A DNA stretch of 64,000 bases from Selaginella tamariscina (Eukaryota > Streptophyta > Lycopodiopsida > Selaginellales > Selaginellaceae). Shown here piece by piece: positions 44,432-56,366 of this stretch. The DNA lies in the NCBI GenBank assembly GCA_003024785.1, contig PUQB01000317.1:55560-119559 (forward strand), in the 5' to 3' direction. Positions within the stretch are counted from its first letter, which is position 1. Each line of letters opens with the position of its first letter. The position numbers and the translations under genes are program-made. The notes under the pieces were generated by a model. The model saw only the letters and a program-made list of their open reading frames with translations, made no database searches and was not told the DNA's origin.

Positions 44432-46256
44432 TCATGTCTCCCCTAGCAAGCCAGCACACAGCTGTGCCCGCTCATTCCGCAGCATTGCAATCTCCATACG
44501 GATTCCCTCGTCGCCTTGTCCAGCTCCTTCAGCTATAGTCTGCTCTAGGGTGGCAATGATTCTCTCTATGCTCTTTATCTGGAAAAACCAGCAGCTACAA
44601 TTGGTACACTTGTACATGTAAATATATATTAGTGAACCTGCTGACATCACAGACACGCAGCAGCGAATCCCCAAATATCTCCTTGTGTAAGTAAGCATTT
44701 GCTTATAGCTGGCTATATATGAACATTTACTAGCTTTATGGATGACACACACACCTTTCTGTGCGGCCAACGACGCATTCCGTTCCGTCTGCATATCTTC
44801 TTCAAAACGGTGGGGCATATTCCAAGCTCCTTAGCAGCTGCATTTATAGGGAGATGGAAGTGCTGTGCAAGGTCAGACATCTTCAGCTTGCCTGTTCTTT
44901 CTCTCTACAGAAGACAGTTACGTGAGAAACAAACGAAAGTAACAGTGACATATATCTTACAGTGTGAAATCCATCCCTGTGTGTGTTGGTTGGATAGAAA
45001 CCTGTGCAGCTGCATTGCTCTTTGGTGGCTTAGTAGGAAAGCTCGAGCTTTCCGCGTGCTCCATGCTGTCCATACTGCTGCTACTTCGGTTCGGCTTGCT
45101 CTGTCCCATTAGGTGCTTCCCAAATCCGCTTGTTCCATCCGATCCTATAAAATAACTTACAGAACAATATCCAAGATATTAAAACAGCAAGAAAATACCG
45201 AAATAGTTTAAGTTTACCGGAAGAGCTGCAATGGAGATCCGAGAAAACACCACGGCCAAGTTGTTGGGAAAGGGAGGAACAGAATCGTTGATGCATTCGG
45301 GAAAGCCTGGTGGGGCGCCAACCTCAAAGCTTCCGGTAGAGTCATGTCTCAATATAAATCCTTCTTTTCTTCTCAGAAGGCTATATTGAAGTAGGAACTG
45401 CTTCACATACTCAGCATTACCAACTGGAAATCTGAGTAAGAAGTACTAAAACTATTATATATATAACACGTAATCTGAACACAAACAAAATGAATGGACT
45501 CACAGGGCTTACTCAACTATCTGTTGTTCCAAGGTAGCAGGAAATCCATCATCGACACAGAACCGAGTGTGTAACACAGCGTTGTAACTCTGACCGTCAC
45601 AACCGTGAATCTCTAGCTTGGTGTCTTGAACACCTGCACTAGTTGAAGTCAAGTTGCCAAACCTCAGAAACACACGGGGAAGCTGAAAACTTAGGAGCAT
45701 ACACACCATTGGAATGGATGATACAGTGCAATATCTGGCACGACCCACACTGGAGGTTGTACGGATGCATCATGTTTAAGTTGCTATGCGGTAAGGTCCA
45801 GTCGGTGTTATGCATCATATCTGAAGGTTCATATCCATGGTGGGATAGAACATCTGGTGAAGTATCGTAGCCATTGAAGTTTAACTGCTGGGGATCTTCA
45901 TAGTTGAAATCTTCCAATCCTTCCTGCGAACAGCTTGTACCAAACAGAGAGTACGAATCTCTCTCGGTATCGATGTGATCAAACGTAAGAAGCTCTTCCG
46001 GCTCCGACTTCACACTGCTACCTTCGAAAAGTAAACTGCTGAAGTCCGGTCCATGGCTAGTCTCGCATGGTCTGAGTGGCGGTATGGAAGTTGAGGGTGG
46101 GGGAGGTGCATCGTTGGTCATCATGGTCAAAGCAGAGTATTGACTGAGTTGACCATGGGTCATCATGAAGTTGAAGAGCACATCATCATTGTTGTTCCCC
46201 TTGAGGAAGTCAGCGATGTCAGTGTTGGTGTTGTTTGGTATCCCAGCAGCAGACAT
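44432..46256 (-). CDS. RWP-RK domain transcription factor
   Basis: Seven exons are suggested: 46256-45703, 45684-45515, 45441-45219, one at about 45146-45003, a micro-exon near 44973-44958, 44904-44755 and 44578-44432. The first exon encodes an acidic, Ser/Pro/Asp-rich region (MSAAGIPNNTNTDIADFLKG) like an activation domain. The sixth has the RWP-RK motif: LKMSDLAQHFHLPINAAAKE, LGICPTVLKKICRRNGMRRW, PHRK. The last exon gives IKSIERIIATLEQTIAEGAG and a leucine-spaced helix, typical of RKD/NLP tails. Such factors control nitrate response or germ-cell fate. I see no PB1 domain, so RKD-like is more likely than NLP. The exon near 45100 fits neither neighbour's phase in its best Ser-rich frame, so that part of the model is uncertain. 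Confidence 0.85.
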
Positions 46257-46520
46257 TTGAATTATGGGTGTCTGACGTGGGCCTCCTACATTCTCTCTGC
46301 CTGTTGCCTTTCCGGGGAACAGTGGCGGAAACAGTACCTTCGCCGCCTCGTCTTTCTATGCATCCCCACGCTTCGCATCATTTGTGTTGGCATTGCCGGC
46401 CGGCAGCATATTCCCCCTCAACCCCCGCGCCCTCATAAGCCCTAATTACACCTGTAATCATGGTTCACTCTTAAGCCCCTTTATTACCACTAAATTTCAA
46501 TTGCGCCATTCCTAGGGTTC
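46257..46520. promoter_or_regulatory. Divergent promoter between RWP-RK and AKAP17A-like genes
   Basis: The 264 bp between two divergent start codons are GC-richer than the islands' outer flanks. They include GGCATTGCCGGCCGGCAGC at 46391-46409 and CCCCAACCCCCGCGCC-type C-rich words. There is no clear TATA box on either side. A shared promoter is inferred from spacing. Confidence 0.45.
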
Positions 46521-48557
46521 ATGGCAGCAATGGAGGAGAAGCTCGAGCATGGATTGGCGCTGCTGGGGCGGGTGAGGTTGAATGTGTCGGTAAGCAAGAA
46601 GCAGCGATTCGGTAAGCAGATAGATGAATGGCTGCTCAAGGAATGGATGAGATCCACGGTGAGGAAGAGCTTGAAAATCGAATTGGGGGACAAGGACATT
46701 GTCAAATGTAGTAGCGAGGAATTGATCACGAATTGGCAGGTCTACTTGTGGAAATTTCAAGAGATGGACAAGAGCCTTGTTCCAGCACTGGATGGTACTG
46801 AAGTGATTATTGGCGAGGTAAAGGTCAAGGTATCCGCATATGTTGATGAGACGGATAGTTTTGAGACTATGCGTTGTTCATGGGAGGCTGTTTATGGCCT
46901 TGACATCTCAGGTGGGTTTCGTTTAACAAATGCATATTATATGGTACGCACGCACACACACACATGCAAATATCCATATGCAATATGATTATTACTCAAT
47001 AGTGAATTTATGCAGATCATCATCGCTTTTCTAAGTACCCGGATACACTGGTTATCAAAGGGCTTCCTTCTCGTTGGTTTGCAGAGCCCACGGTCTCTAC
47101 TGAGGCTTCTGTTCTGGTGACACACACGGTTTTCTCGAAGTTTGGTAAAATCAGGTACTCCATTGTTTGTTGTTAAGTTTGTAGTCTTATTTTGTTTAAA
47201 CTAGGAACTTAGAAATTATGAGCAATGGGGATGCGAGAGGTATCTCTCAGGCTTTAGAATGCCAGATATGGATACAATTCGATAGATTCTCTGGATTCAT
47301 CAATGCTATGCAAGCCTTGTGTGGCCGTTCAATGCAAAGGTAGTATTTATGTGTCTGTATTTATAGTATTTATGCACTATAACTTAACTGGTTAAATACA
47401 GAGCGGATCGGCTTACAAAGCCAACTACATAGTTGACTGGGACAGAAGCTCGTTTTTCAATCCGAGTAACATCCGGAAGAGACGATTTGAGAAAGAACAA
47501 GCACAGAAGCTCGCTAACGATGCAAAAATGGTACAAGCACGGAAAGAAGCCGAGGAGAAAAGGAAGGCAGAAGAAGCTGAGGCTAGAAGAGCCGAAAAAG
47601 CTAGAATTGCTGAGGAGGCCAGGAGAGCGGAAGACGAGAGACTTAGACGCGAGAAAGAGAGTCTGGAACAGGCTTTAAGGTGAGGGTAAGCATATATACT
47701 ACATCGTCCTTAAGATTGTATGTGTGTAGATGAGGGTAAGCATATATACTACACCGTTCTCAAGACTGTGTAGGTAGCTTAATAGCTAAGTTGATGGCAA
47801 TGTTCAGGTTGTTATGTTTATGTGCGGCTTGACGCGAGTGTGGTATCAGGGAAGAGGAGGAACGGCGGCGAAAGGAGCAAGAGGAGGAGCGATAAGACAA
47901 CAACAAGCTTTAGAGGAACAGCAACGAGCTTTAGAGGAGCAGCAACGCCTTCTAGAGGTAAAATGAATTCATATTTATATGGAGTATGTACTACTTAGTT
48001 GTACAATGAAGGAACGACAAAAGCAGGAGGAGGTGGAGGAAAGGAACAGGCAAATAAGAGAGGCAACGAGAAAGCTACTAGAAGACCAGGCACGTACCGT
48101 ATATATATGTGTGCGTCTGTGATACGTATTTGTTACTTAACCTGTACTATGTTTTCCAGGAAAAGCGAAGCAAGAGGCCCTTAAGAAGCAGCAAGAGGAC
48201 TCGAAAAGGAAACGAAGGGCACTCCAAGAAGAGGTATTCATAAATGTTAGAGAGAGAGATGGATGGCATAACGAGTCGTCTGTTAGGAGGAAGCTAAGAA
48301 GAAGAGGAAGAGAGTTGCTGTTGCTACTATGCCAAACGACGAGACAGAATATGCAGGGTGAGCACAATGCACTTTTGGTTCTTCAATGCTTTTTTATATT
48401 TATTATATTTTTGTCACGTTTCAGGGATGTTCATGATAGGTGGCAGCTTTACGTGAGTGAGGATGAGCCATACGCATTGGAACAGGAAAGCAATCGGGAG
48501 CGTTACAGGTGGCAGCTCGAGGGTGAACCATGTCGTGAAGGTGGCAACTTTATTTGA
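46521..48557 (+). CDS. AKAP17A-like (XE7-type) splicing-associated protein with a frame break
   Basis: Nine exons: 46521-46911, 47016-47154, 47205-47339, 47404-47679, 47850-47957, 48012-48093, 48160-48233, 48287-48357 and 48425-48557. The N-terminal half reads VSVSKKQRFGKQIDEWLLKE, YPDTLVIKGLPSRWFAEP and VTHTVFSKFGKIRNLEIMSN (an RRM-like fold), then ANYIVDWDRSSFFNPSNIRK. A long charged helix follows (KEAEEKRKAEEAEARRAEKA), then a nuclear-type basic stretch (EAKKKRKRVAVAT) and WQLYVSEDEPYALEQ. The layout matches AKAP17A/XE7, a nuclear speckle protein. Exon 5 has an in-frame TAA at 47893-47895; a Gln-rich frame continues after a one-base shift. A further WQLY-type unit lies past the stop in another frame. 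Confidence 0.68.
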
Positions 48558-49093
48558 GCGAGGATGAACCATGGCCATCGGACGAACAGCAAGGCGTTAA
48601 TGTTGTTTCATCCAGGTGTGCGAGTGTACGCAGCGTCATCGTGGCAAACACTCAGTATATTTATGATTTGTTACAACAGAACATGCGTTTGTATTTGTGT
48701 GGAACATTTTTTAACTTACTAGACATATAGATACATAAGTGATACCCGTGTGTGTGTGGTTGTATGTGTGTGAGAGAAGAGCATGTTACTATTCAAGGAA
48801 TCTGTAAGTGCGGAAGTTACAATGAGCGTTGGAAATGATGAATAAATTATTTAATAAATTAGTATATTATTCGAATGGTGAAAGAAATTGATAACTGAAA
48901 CATCGCTCTTTTCAAAAACTTGCATTATTAGTGTATTTGAAATCATTCCCGTCTAATGAATACTGTAGATTCCTATTAGGATATATATACACAAGCATGA
49001 ACTAACGCGTGGGAGGAGTCACAACATTAGTGTGTGAAGAAAGTTAGTTATACCTGTCATCATTATCTCAGTTCAATTATCTATTACTTATCT
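48558..49093. other. Convergent gap; right part duplicated at window end
   Basis: From about 48800 on (AATCTGTAAGTGCGGAA) the sequence is nearly repeated at 63521 onward. The left part contains past-the-stop sequence of the AKAP17A-like gene and a TGTGTG-rich stretch (48749-48772). Confidence 0.7.
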
Positions 49094-49602
49094 TCATCTG
49101 CTTCTTGAACCAAGATACACACCTCTGCCGTCTCTTGGGACTCCCTGTTGGGTTACAGGAGGAATTTGCAGATTCATTTCGAATAAAGTAGTCCTACATA
49201 CTGGACATTGGTTATGGGATTGAAGCCACTCGTCAACACACCCACAATGGAAGCAATGTCCACACCGGGGAAGGAGACGCAACAATGTTACTTGCATTTC
49301 CACATGTTCAGCTCGAGATAGCTCGCCAAGACAGACAGCGCAAGACTCACCTCCTTTAAAACTCTTCCCAGTGAGCTCAGAGGGCCCCAAAACAGGGAGA
49401 TTCTCCAGGCTGAATCTAGAGCTCGTTTTTGTTGTTTGACAAGCGTCTGGAAATCCTGGTTAATGGACCTGCATAGGATGAATGCAAGTAATGCAAATGT
49501 ACAAAGAATTGCTGCAACACCAATTGCAAGAGCACATGCGAAATTCTGTCGGGGACCGTAGCCGGTAGAACTCGGCACAGGTGATAAGGAAGCCACTGAC
49601 AT
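49094..49602 (-). CDS. ATL-type RING-H2 E3 ubiquitin ligase with a frame shift
   Basis: The first frame (49602-49290) starts MSVASLSPVPSSTGYGPRQN and has one membrane helix (ALAIGVAAILCTFALLAFIL). The second (49390-49094) has GESCAVCLGELSRAEHVEMQ, LLPRCGHCFHCGCVDEWLQS, HNQCPVCRTTLFEMN and a short tail. The RING-H2 spacing is correct. The link between them needs a one-base shift near the A run at about 49428-49433, after which the frame reads FSLENLPVLGPSEL, the expected GLD-like region. So the gene is either frame-broken or carries a homopolymer error. The loop between the second Cys and the RCGH block is longer than usual for ATLs. A partial second copy lies at 63521-64000. Confidence 0.85.
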
Positions 49603-49699
49603 ATTATTGCTAAGTGTTCAAAAGAACTATTCCCCTCTAAAAACACAATGCAGAGGTGAGCGGTGGAATATGCCGTGAAAAATACGGGACACGACACGT

Positions 49700-50735
49700 G
49701 GACGTGAGTTACGGGAATCGCGACCCTGAAACTTATCTTAGGGCCTTGTCACCTATGAGCTTTTATTCAGTTTGCCATACTGCAGTGAAGTTGGTCGTTT
49801 ATTCAAGAGGCAAATTTACATATAAAACTTCTATATTTTTGTATACTCTTATTTCTAGTCCTATACTTTACTGACACGTCATTTGCAATGTCATTGTCCC
49901 AGTTTGGACATATTAAATTCAAGGCGGACATTTCTGACAAGTGTATTATGTTCGACACAGATACAAACTCTCTTTGGCATTGGCCGTGTTAGACATGTTT
50001 CTGGCAAGTGGATCAAATACAAATTCTTTGACAAGTACTTGTCAGAAACATGTCCAATATGACCAAATAAAACACAAAATAATAATCTTAAAATATATTA
50101 TTATAATATGAAATGTATTTTGCAATCTTAAAACTTAAAAATATCACACATGTTTTATTTTTTATTATTAACAATGTGTGTTAAAATTGTCATTTATCAC
50201 ACAACATTATACGTACAAATAACATGATATACACATGTATTAATCCACATGGTCTTACTTTAAGATATATTAAATGAGTCTTAATTATTACATTATGCAC
50301 TATATTAATTACTATATCTTACAAGACAAATGCCATAACTTTAAAAAGAGATAATTAATAGTTTATAGGATTATTAATAATCTCTTTAAGGATTAAACAT
50401 TTTAAAATTAATATTTATTTTTAAAGAATCCCCTTATCATGAAGTCATACAAAATAAATAAGTATAAAATTATATGTTTTTATCATCTTTAAAACCTTAT
50501 TATCTAAATTAATATTATGTACTTAAAACAAAAACATTAAAATTTATTTATCCCTATCAAACAAATCGTGCTTTTAATACATTAACCCTGTAATATTCAA
50601 TTACAATGTTGTATTTTCTTTATAACAGTGTGCAACACTAAATAATAACAAGGTTATACTAAATCTTTCATATAATATTTAAATATTTAAATATGTTATG
50701 TATGAATGTGTACTTGCTTTAAGTATTTTCAATAT
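49700..50735. other. A/T-rich stretch with a short inverted repeat
   Basis: Beyond the RING-H2 promoter there is no coding signal. An imperfect inverted repeat pairs 49903-49945 with 50033-50068 (GACAAGT and ACTTGTC arms with GGACAT/ATGTCC), about 165 bp in all and MITE-like. The rest is poly-A/T rich. Confidence 0.5.
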
Positions 50736-50738
50736 AAC

Positions 50739-51472
50739 AAGGGCTGATTCACACATGTACTTAAAGCTTAAAAATTTAGCTAATTTAAAGTAGGTCGTTG
50801 GATTTCGCACATATGTACTTAGATTCATACAAAACAAATTTAAATACAAAATTTAAGTGAAATTTGGATTCGCACATGTTGCAAATTTAACCTAAGTACC
50901 TCTTGATTCGCACATCACTTATCTTAATAACTTAAAATTTAGGTTAAGTACCCCTTGATTCGCACATCACTTATCTTAATTTTAAGTAAAATCATCACCT
51001 TTGCATCCATCAACCTGGACCTCCTAATGCGAACCTCTAAGCAAATGTGGGAGAAACTTACCGGTGCGGTAAGTCTGAGCTCTCCCGCGGCCTCGGGGCC
51101 TGCAGCTCCAACTCTCGCGCCCGCTCCAAGCTCCAAACCCCACCTCGTGCCGCCCCCTCCTGCTCACGCCCGTGCTGCATATGAACTCCGACCAGCATGA
51201 GACTTTGTGGATGAACCCTAATGAGGATGAACCCTAGCGCGAGAAGATGAGAGGATGAACCCTAGAGGATATTCACACCTCCCCCAACTTTTGAACTGAA
51301 ATACTTAAAATTTAGTTAAGTGAGCATATTTAAGTAAATACGTGCGAATCAAATTTGTATAACTAAATTTTGATTTAAGTATGCATACTTAAAATTTTAA
51401 GCTTAAGTATGTATGTGCAAATACAAAAAATTACTTAAATCGGCTGTTCATTACATGTGTGAATCAGTCCTT
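50739..51472. mobile_element. TIR element (734 bp) with a GC-rich core
   Basis: GGGCTGATTCACACATGTA at 50741-50759 is repeated inverted at 51452-51470 (TACATGTGTGAATCAGTCC) with one mismatch, and AA/TT extends the match outward. Inside, both arms carry further inverted matches around AAGCTTAAAA. Two direct copies of GATTCGCACATCACTTATCT lie at about 50912 and 50958. The core (about 51060-51260) is strongly GC-rich, unlike the A/T-rich arms, and has the look of captured genic sequence. No transposase is present. The arm start resembles PIF/Harbinger or hAT ends, but no clean target duplication was found. Confidence 0.7.
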
Positions 51473-51587
51473 AAGTTGTTTTAAAAGATTATCTTTATAC
51501 CAACTTAAAGCAATTTTAATTAATTAAGAAGTAAACTATTCGATTTAATTACAACAACAAATATTATATTCTTTAATATTAATGCTA

Positions 51588-51762
51588 TGAGAGCTCGAAA
51601 TACAGAAATGTATAGAAATGTGTATCTTCATTAGTCTAGTTTAAGAACCCTAACTTATATACATGAGCAAGTAGTCGAGATTGAAACCAATTCCATAACT
51701 ATCAAAATCCACTACGGTAATAATAATTGTGCACATGTAGCCATACATATGGATCTTAATCA
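51588..51762 (-). repeat. LTR (3' LTR of the minus-strand gypsy element)
   Basis: The LTR is 175 bp with TG...CA ends. It shares GAGAGCTCGAA, ATGTATAGAAAT, TGTATCTTCATTAGTC and CATATGGATCTT-like blocks with the LTR at 56059-56215. The two differ by many substitutions and small indels, so the insertion is old. Confidence 0.82.
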
Positions 51763-52267
51763 TCCCCTCCTCTTGAAAGGATGTAAGTTGGTTAGGATTA
51801 TTTGGTAGATGGACCTGAATCTGGAGAAACATTAGGAGGCACTGGTGGATTTGTAAGCGGCACAACTTGTTCCTGTTGTACAAAATGCTTCAACTATGCA
51901 CGTGTACATTAGAGGATTGAGTTGAATGTTGTGTCAAACCTCATAAACTTGCAGCCCTACTTGCTATGGTCCTTTACACTGAGGAAGGAGACTCTTAACT
52001 AAACCACATACCATAAGTTTGAGAAAATGAACCAACACTAGTTTCAAACCAAGAGGACGATGGTGCGAGTTGTAACGTTTTGTTATTCTACTTGTACGCA
52101 ACCCAAGTGTTCTATTAATCTGCACAACCATGAAAGAATGCTCGTCAGATACCAATCTCATGACCTAACATCAGCAACTCATGGTAACCAAGAAGGCAGA
52201 CCCAACTTCGTTGGCAACACCGGGTCATGACCATATAAGAGCTTATATGGGGAAGTACCAATAGGAC

Positions 52268-52840
52268 TTATACTCCAATGACATAAGCATATTGGAGAGA
52301 CGGCAGATAACCATCCCAATTCAAATGTTGAAAGTTCACATACTTCGCGATCATCCCTTGAAAGTTCTGATGAGTCGTTCCACCAACCATTTGTTTGAAG
52401 ATGATAAGCACTTGTGAAAGTGTGGTGTATCCTAGTCGAGATGTTAAGACATGAAATGCTTTGGCCATAAATGCAAGACCATTATCCAAGAGAATTTACC
52501 CTAGACAAGAATGATGAAACACGACCGATTAGGGAGAAACTAACCAACAACAAAAGTAGTTTGCACTAACAAGAGTACCAACTTACCAACGAATTAGGTA
52601 AGAAGCAATAATAAGTATTTGTTGCCAGTAATCGACCTGGAAAAGGTCTTATTAAATCAATGTCGCTAACTCAAACAAACAAGAAACTGCAATTGACTCC
52701 AACCATCCTTCCGGAGTACACGAGGGAGTATTGTGAGCTTGGCACCACACACAATTACGCACATGCCGAATCACATCTCCTCGCAACTCTGGCCAATAAA
52801 AAGATCTGTGCAGCTTCTCCATCACACAACGATGTCCCAT
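52268..52840 (-). pseudogene. Gypsy integrase remnants (H2C2 finger and core)
   Basis: The frame at 52840-52652 reads MGHRCVMEKLHRSFYWPELR then VRNCVWCQAHN, the HHCC zinc finger at the integrase start. The frame at 52489-52268 reads MDNGLAFMAKAFHVLTSRLG and WDGYLPSLQYAYVIG, matching the DNGxxF and WDxxLPxxxxAYN blocks of the DDE core. Stops separate them. Confidence 0.8.
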
Positions 52841-53479
52841 GTGCCCATCGAGAACAGGAGAGTCATGGTAAGTGTGGAGGAAGCGTGGAATGAAGACTGA
52901 AGCATTACTAATTGCAAATGATCATCTGAATCAATCCCATAAAATAAAGAAGATCGTCATGAAGGCGATATTGTAAATGTAAATGTCTGAAAGACAAGTC
53001 ATTAATAAGTGATGGAGGATTCTCAAACTCATCACGAAGCCTTTGAATCCATAGCTCAACCTTTTGAACTTCCCGAACCTCATTCAAAGATGGCAAATCT
53101 AACTTTGCATTTTGCAACACTGAATGTTAAGCACAACAACTATTGATGGTATAGAATCTTCATCTAAAAAGTCTACTGACACTAGAACAACTGGCTCCTC
53201 AGGGGCAGAAGAAAAAGAGAGAAGGTGGAAGAAGATCTTAAAGAAGAACATCAGCATGATCCATGGAACTCCTTGGGCAATGAATAACCTTGAAGTCATA
53301 AATTTGAAGCTTCAAGGCCCATCGAGCAATACAACAATCAAATTCTTCCGCTTCAACAACGAAGTGACTGCTGCATGATCGCCTTTCAACAACGTCCAAA
53401 AATCATGCAAGTAAGCATGGAGCTTCTCAAAACCCCAAACTGCTACTAGACATTCCTTTTATGTTGTGGAGTAATTCAC

Positions 53480-54440
53480 CTCTGTTGGTTGTAACATACG
53501 ATTGATGTACGTAATGGGATGTCGTTGGCTAGGGACACTCGTACTCTCATGTAGCAATATGCCCGAGACCGATGTCAAAAGCATCTACACGCAAGATGAA
53601 AGGAAAATATAATTGAGTACGCCAAAACTGGAGGAGTCCATTAACAGCTCTTTAAGATTTTTAAACCAACAAAAGAAGTCATTGATGACTTTAACAACGC
53701 TTGTAAGATGCAGTATGATTTAAAGAATAATTCATAAAGACTTAGATATTGTACCTTGCCAAGAAAGCATTACACATCATTCATACACTTCGGCATAGGG
53801 AATTTCAAAACTGCAACAAGTTTATCAGGATCAACTTGGAAACCTTCACGTGAAATGCGATAACCAGATAAGTAGTGTCATTAGATCAAACACACACTTA
53901 GATAACTTCAGCTTCAAACCAACTTCCTACAGCCGATCCAAAACCTTGCATACATCACCGACATGTTCCTCCCACGTTCCATTCGAGTGGATTAAAATAT
54001 CATCAATGAAGTCGATAGTCACCTCCGACATATCGCAAAGAACCTCATCCATCATACGTTGGAAAGTCGCTGGAGCATTGCTCAAACCAAAGGCATCAAT
54101 AAGAACTCGTACATGCCAAATGGTGTCCGAAAAGCAGTCTTGGGAATGTTCATGTCAGCCATCAGAACTTGCTAATATCCAGAGACAGGATCTAACTTGG
54201 TGAACCAACAGCTCCACCCCAATCGATCCAAAAGGTATGTAATATGAAGAAGTGGATACACATCTGAAATGGTTACATTATTTAATGAGTGATAGTTGAT
54301 GCAGAATTGAACGCTCCCATTCGGCTTCATCACAAGATGAGGTTTGCACGCCTAAGGACTTCAAGATTTTCAGATAACACCCTTTTCCAACATCTCCTTA
54401 ACATTTCTTATAAGATCTTGAGCTTCTTTGATGACTGACG
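53480..54440 (-). pseudogene. Gypsy reverse transcriptase remnant
   Basis: On the minus strand 54125-53990 reads MYEFLLMPFGLSNAPATFQR followed by VTIDFIDDILIHSN, the canonical MPFGL and (Y/F)xDD blocks of gypsy RT. Flanking sequence gives further weak matches in other frames. It is broken by several stops and shifts. Confidence 0.85.
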
Positions 54441-54577
54441 TCGAACAAGTACCATGATTGGCCTAGCATTCCCAATTGGAATAGGGTGGCATGTCGCAAT
54501 ATTGGCCCCAGATGACAAGTCAAAATTAAAAGATCAACATACTCTTTCTTGAGTTGATAATGACTGCAACACAACGA

Positions 54578-55702
54578 TCATCTGATGGATCCAGAGAGAA
54601 TATGAAGGAAAGATAATTGGAAGTAAGGGTGAAACAAAAGTGATAAAAGCAAAGGTGGAAGCAGATAAATGAAGTGGAATATAAGTAAGAATAATGGAAG
54701 AAGATGAGGAAGAGTCAAATAGATGGGAAACTTTTCAAAGTCGCACTTGGCATGATTGCAAGTCAACCAATCTATACCAAAAATAAGGTGAAAAGCTTGA
54801 CTCAGCACCACCCACAGAGATTGAAGCTCAAGCTCACAATCATCTACACAAATAGCAATGTCAACTTCATCCGCGAACAAGCATGAGTATGTCCATTGCC
54901 ATATAGAATGAAGACTAGTTCTACTGCATGACGCAAATGAAAGCTGCAACATGTAGTAACAGACTGAGAAATAAAGAACAAACTTAAACCTGTATCCACC
55001 AACACGGAAAGGAAACATGACGTGGCGTGTGATTAAATCGAGCTTAAAAAGTGAAGACCGATGAACTGGTGCCGAGTGAACCCCTTAATGATACTCTCAA
55101 AAGAAAGACGAAGGATCACTAACTTATTCGCACAAGGACCCCCTCTACTCGTCCGATTCGTCGTTTTCTAGAAGATCCACCACATCAAGACCTTCTACTG
55201 CAGCGACACCAATTAGACGTTGTTGACGCTAAGGCTCCACCTTCAAAATGGGGAATGCCAATTGATACGTGTGTCCAACCTCATCACACGCCCAACAACA
55301 AACTGCACGTCCACGTCCATGTCCTCATCCACAAACCTAACCTTGTGCTAGTACATGAGCAACAACATCATCAATCTCCATCGAAGCATGACCATCCCCA
55401 CATGAAATGAAATGAGAGAACGTGAAGTTGCAAGTGGGAGAGGCGATGACTCAAATTGCTATGCTAGCCTCAAAGCATCGTCAAGAGTCATTGGAGCTAG
55501 TGGATTTGATGCGTTCCAACATGTTAGGTTTTTCACGCAGCAAAAGGTTCTGAAAGTGAACACTAAATTGCATCACTGACTCAGATGGCTCCTGACGAAT
55601 ATGATTCAACTGCTGAAAAGCATCATCACCGTCATCCGCATGCCCAAATGCACGTGTGAAAATCTTTAAAAATACTCCAATCTGCCAAGTTGCAACGTCC
55701 AA
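54578..55702 (-). pseudogene. Gypsy gag and protease-like remnants
   Basis: The frame at 55702-55481 reads FQQLNHIRQEPSESVMQFSV then FQNLLLREKPNM, a typical retrotransposon gag pattern (SExVxxFxxxFxxL). The frame at 55018-54578 reads MFPFRVGGYRFKFVLYFSVC and FHLIFGIDWLTCNHAKCDFE. The second block fits the end of a retroviral-type protease (GIDWL). The active-site Asp triplet is not intact. Confidence 0.65.
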
Positions 55703-56058
55703 ACCATTGTACCATTACAATGTCGTCCCATGTAGACAAGTAGGAAACTTGCACAAACACTTAGCACTATCCCATGAATGATATGTGGCAACCATGGCGA
55801 AGTGGTTAAACTAATGGTACACATTATCCCTAGATTTATGCGAAAGAAATCCGGTCAAACCGAGGATTTGTAGCAAGAACATGGAGAATACTATGGACTG
55901 TGAATGCTGCCGTCAACTGAGAATGATTATTTAATTGCATCCGCAAGGCATCCAACAACTGCATGAGTAGTTATTCCACAAACGAAGGAGATTTATAAAA
56001 AAACACAAATTCGATCATTCTTTAGAACCAATAGAGGTGCCCCTCACCTCCACCAATG

Positions 56059-56215
56059 TGAGAGCTCGAATATAGAATGTATAGAAATATGTATCTTCAT
56101 TAGTCCAAGAATATACATGAGTGAGTGGTCCAAATTAAAACCAATCCGATGGGTATCAAAATCCATTACACTAATAATAGTATGTGCACATGCAACCGTA
56201 CACATGGATCTTTCA
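56059..56215 (-). repeat. LTR (5' LTR of the minus-strand gypsy element)
   Basis: The LTR is 157 bp and pairs with 51588-51762. Inside it (just left of 56059) the expected primer-binding site is not recognisable as a match to a common tRNA 3' end. It may have decayed. Confidence 0.8.
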
Positions 56216-56322
56216 TGAATTAATTATTTTATTAAATAAGATATATATAACATTGATAGATTTGACATTAATAAATAAATTTTAATCACTACTTAAAGGT
56301 GTAAATGCATAAAACTAAATAT

Positions 56323-56366
<44 letters not shown>

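Larger units (their letters stand above)
51588..56215 (-). mobile_element. Ty3/gypsy LTR retrotransposon, decayed, both LTRs present
   Basis: The two LTRs are 51588-51762 and 56059-56215. The internal order on the minus strand is gag (55702-55481), a protease-like region (about 55018-54600), RT (about 54440-53500), an RNase H region, integrase zinc finger (52840-52652) and integrase core (52489-52268). A polypurine tract AAGAGGAGGGGA sits directly before the downstream LTR (51774-51763). Protein order with integrase last fits Ty3/gypsy. Every frame is interrupted, so the element is inactive. Flanking 5-mers do not match as a target duplication. Confidence 0.85.

Noticed and set aside
47893..47895. 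Programmed frameshift or stop-codon readthrough in the AKAP17A-like gene
   Set aside because: No slippery site or downstream structure is apparent, and similar small breaks occur in neighbouring genes, so an error or decay is simpler.
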